The position numbers and the translations under genes are program-made. From positions 1-14,931 of the forward strand of contig BOCB01000044.1 in assembly GCA_026002695.1 (NCBI GenBank): a stretch of DNA of 14,931 nt, read 5' to 3'. The stretch comes from Synergistales bacterium (GTDB lineage Bacteria; Synergistota; Synergistia; Synergistales; Synergistaceae). How positions within the stretch are numbered: the first letter of the stretch is position 1; the number at the start of each line of letters is the position of its first letter. The notes beneath the pieces are model-generated. The model did no database searches and was not told the DNA's origin. It saw nothing but the letters and a program-made list of their open reading frames with translations. Below are positions 14,931 through 14,931 of this stretch, one piece after another.

Positions 14931-14931
14931 T

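Overview
All genes recognised here read leftward (minus strand). The strong AGGAGG-type ribosome binding sites, the ATG/GTG/TTG starts and the moderately AT-rich DNA suggest a low-to-mid-GC Gram-positive bacterium, probably a Clostridia-like Bacillota. That placement is an inference from style, not a marker-gene call. I see no rRNA, tRNA, transposase, integrase, CRISPR array or housekeeping gene; this is an accessory region dominated by P-loop NTPases.

Layout in direction of transcription, right to left. (i) 14712-6944 is a seven-gene run: a 73-aa four-cysteine protein, an 811-aa dynamin-like GTPase, a 264-aa helical protein carrying a recent 93-residue duplication, two more dynamin-like GTPases (596 and 603 aa), and two small helical proteins (133 and 105 aa). 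From the 811-aa gene onward every neighbour overlaps by 1-14 bases, so this looks like one operon. A good sigma-A-type promoter lies upstream (14765-14793). (ii) 6693-2267 is a four-gene run: three paralogous small GTPases (two with a clear DUF697-like glycine/alanine-rich C-terminal region, one diverged) followed by a cytosolic class-3 lipase with an intact-looking Ser/Asp/His triad and a weak intrinsic terminator. (iii) 1959-84 is a tandem AAA+ ATPase broken by a frameshift and cut short in its second AAA domain. (iv) The left edge may hold the start of another gene (33-1).

The most striking non-coding signal is a 73-bp promoter-region repeat (86% identical) in front of both the GTPase/lipase operon (6738-6810) and the broken AAA+ gene (1981-2053). 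Each copy has the same TATACT -10 candidate, bracketed by TTATCAG and CTGATAA heptamers exactly 42 bp apart. This suggests that both transcription units answered to one regulator.

Working hypothesis (inference): two neighbouring membrane-targeting GTPase systems form a defence- or stress-type island. One is a multi-dynamin complex, broadly reminiscent of bacterial dynamin defence systems such as LeoA/LeoBC (Eleos). The other is a trio of immunity-GTPase-like proteins paired with a lipase that could attack the cell's own membrane. Neither matches a gene arrangement I can name with certainty.
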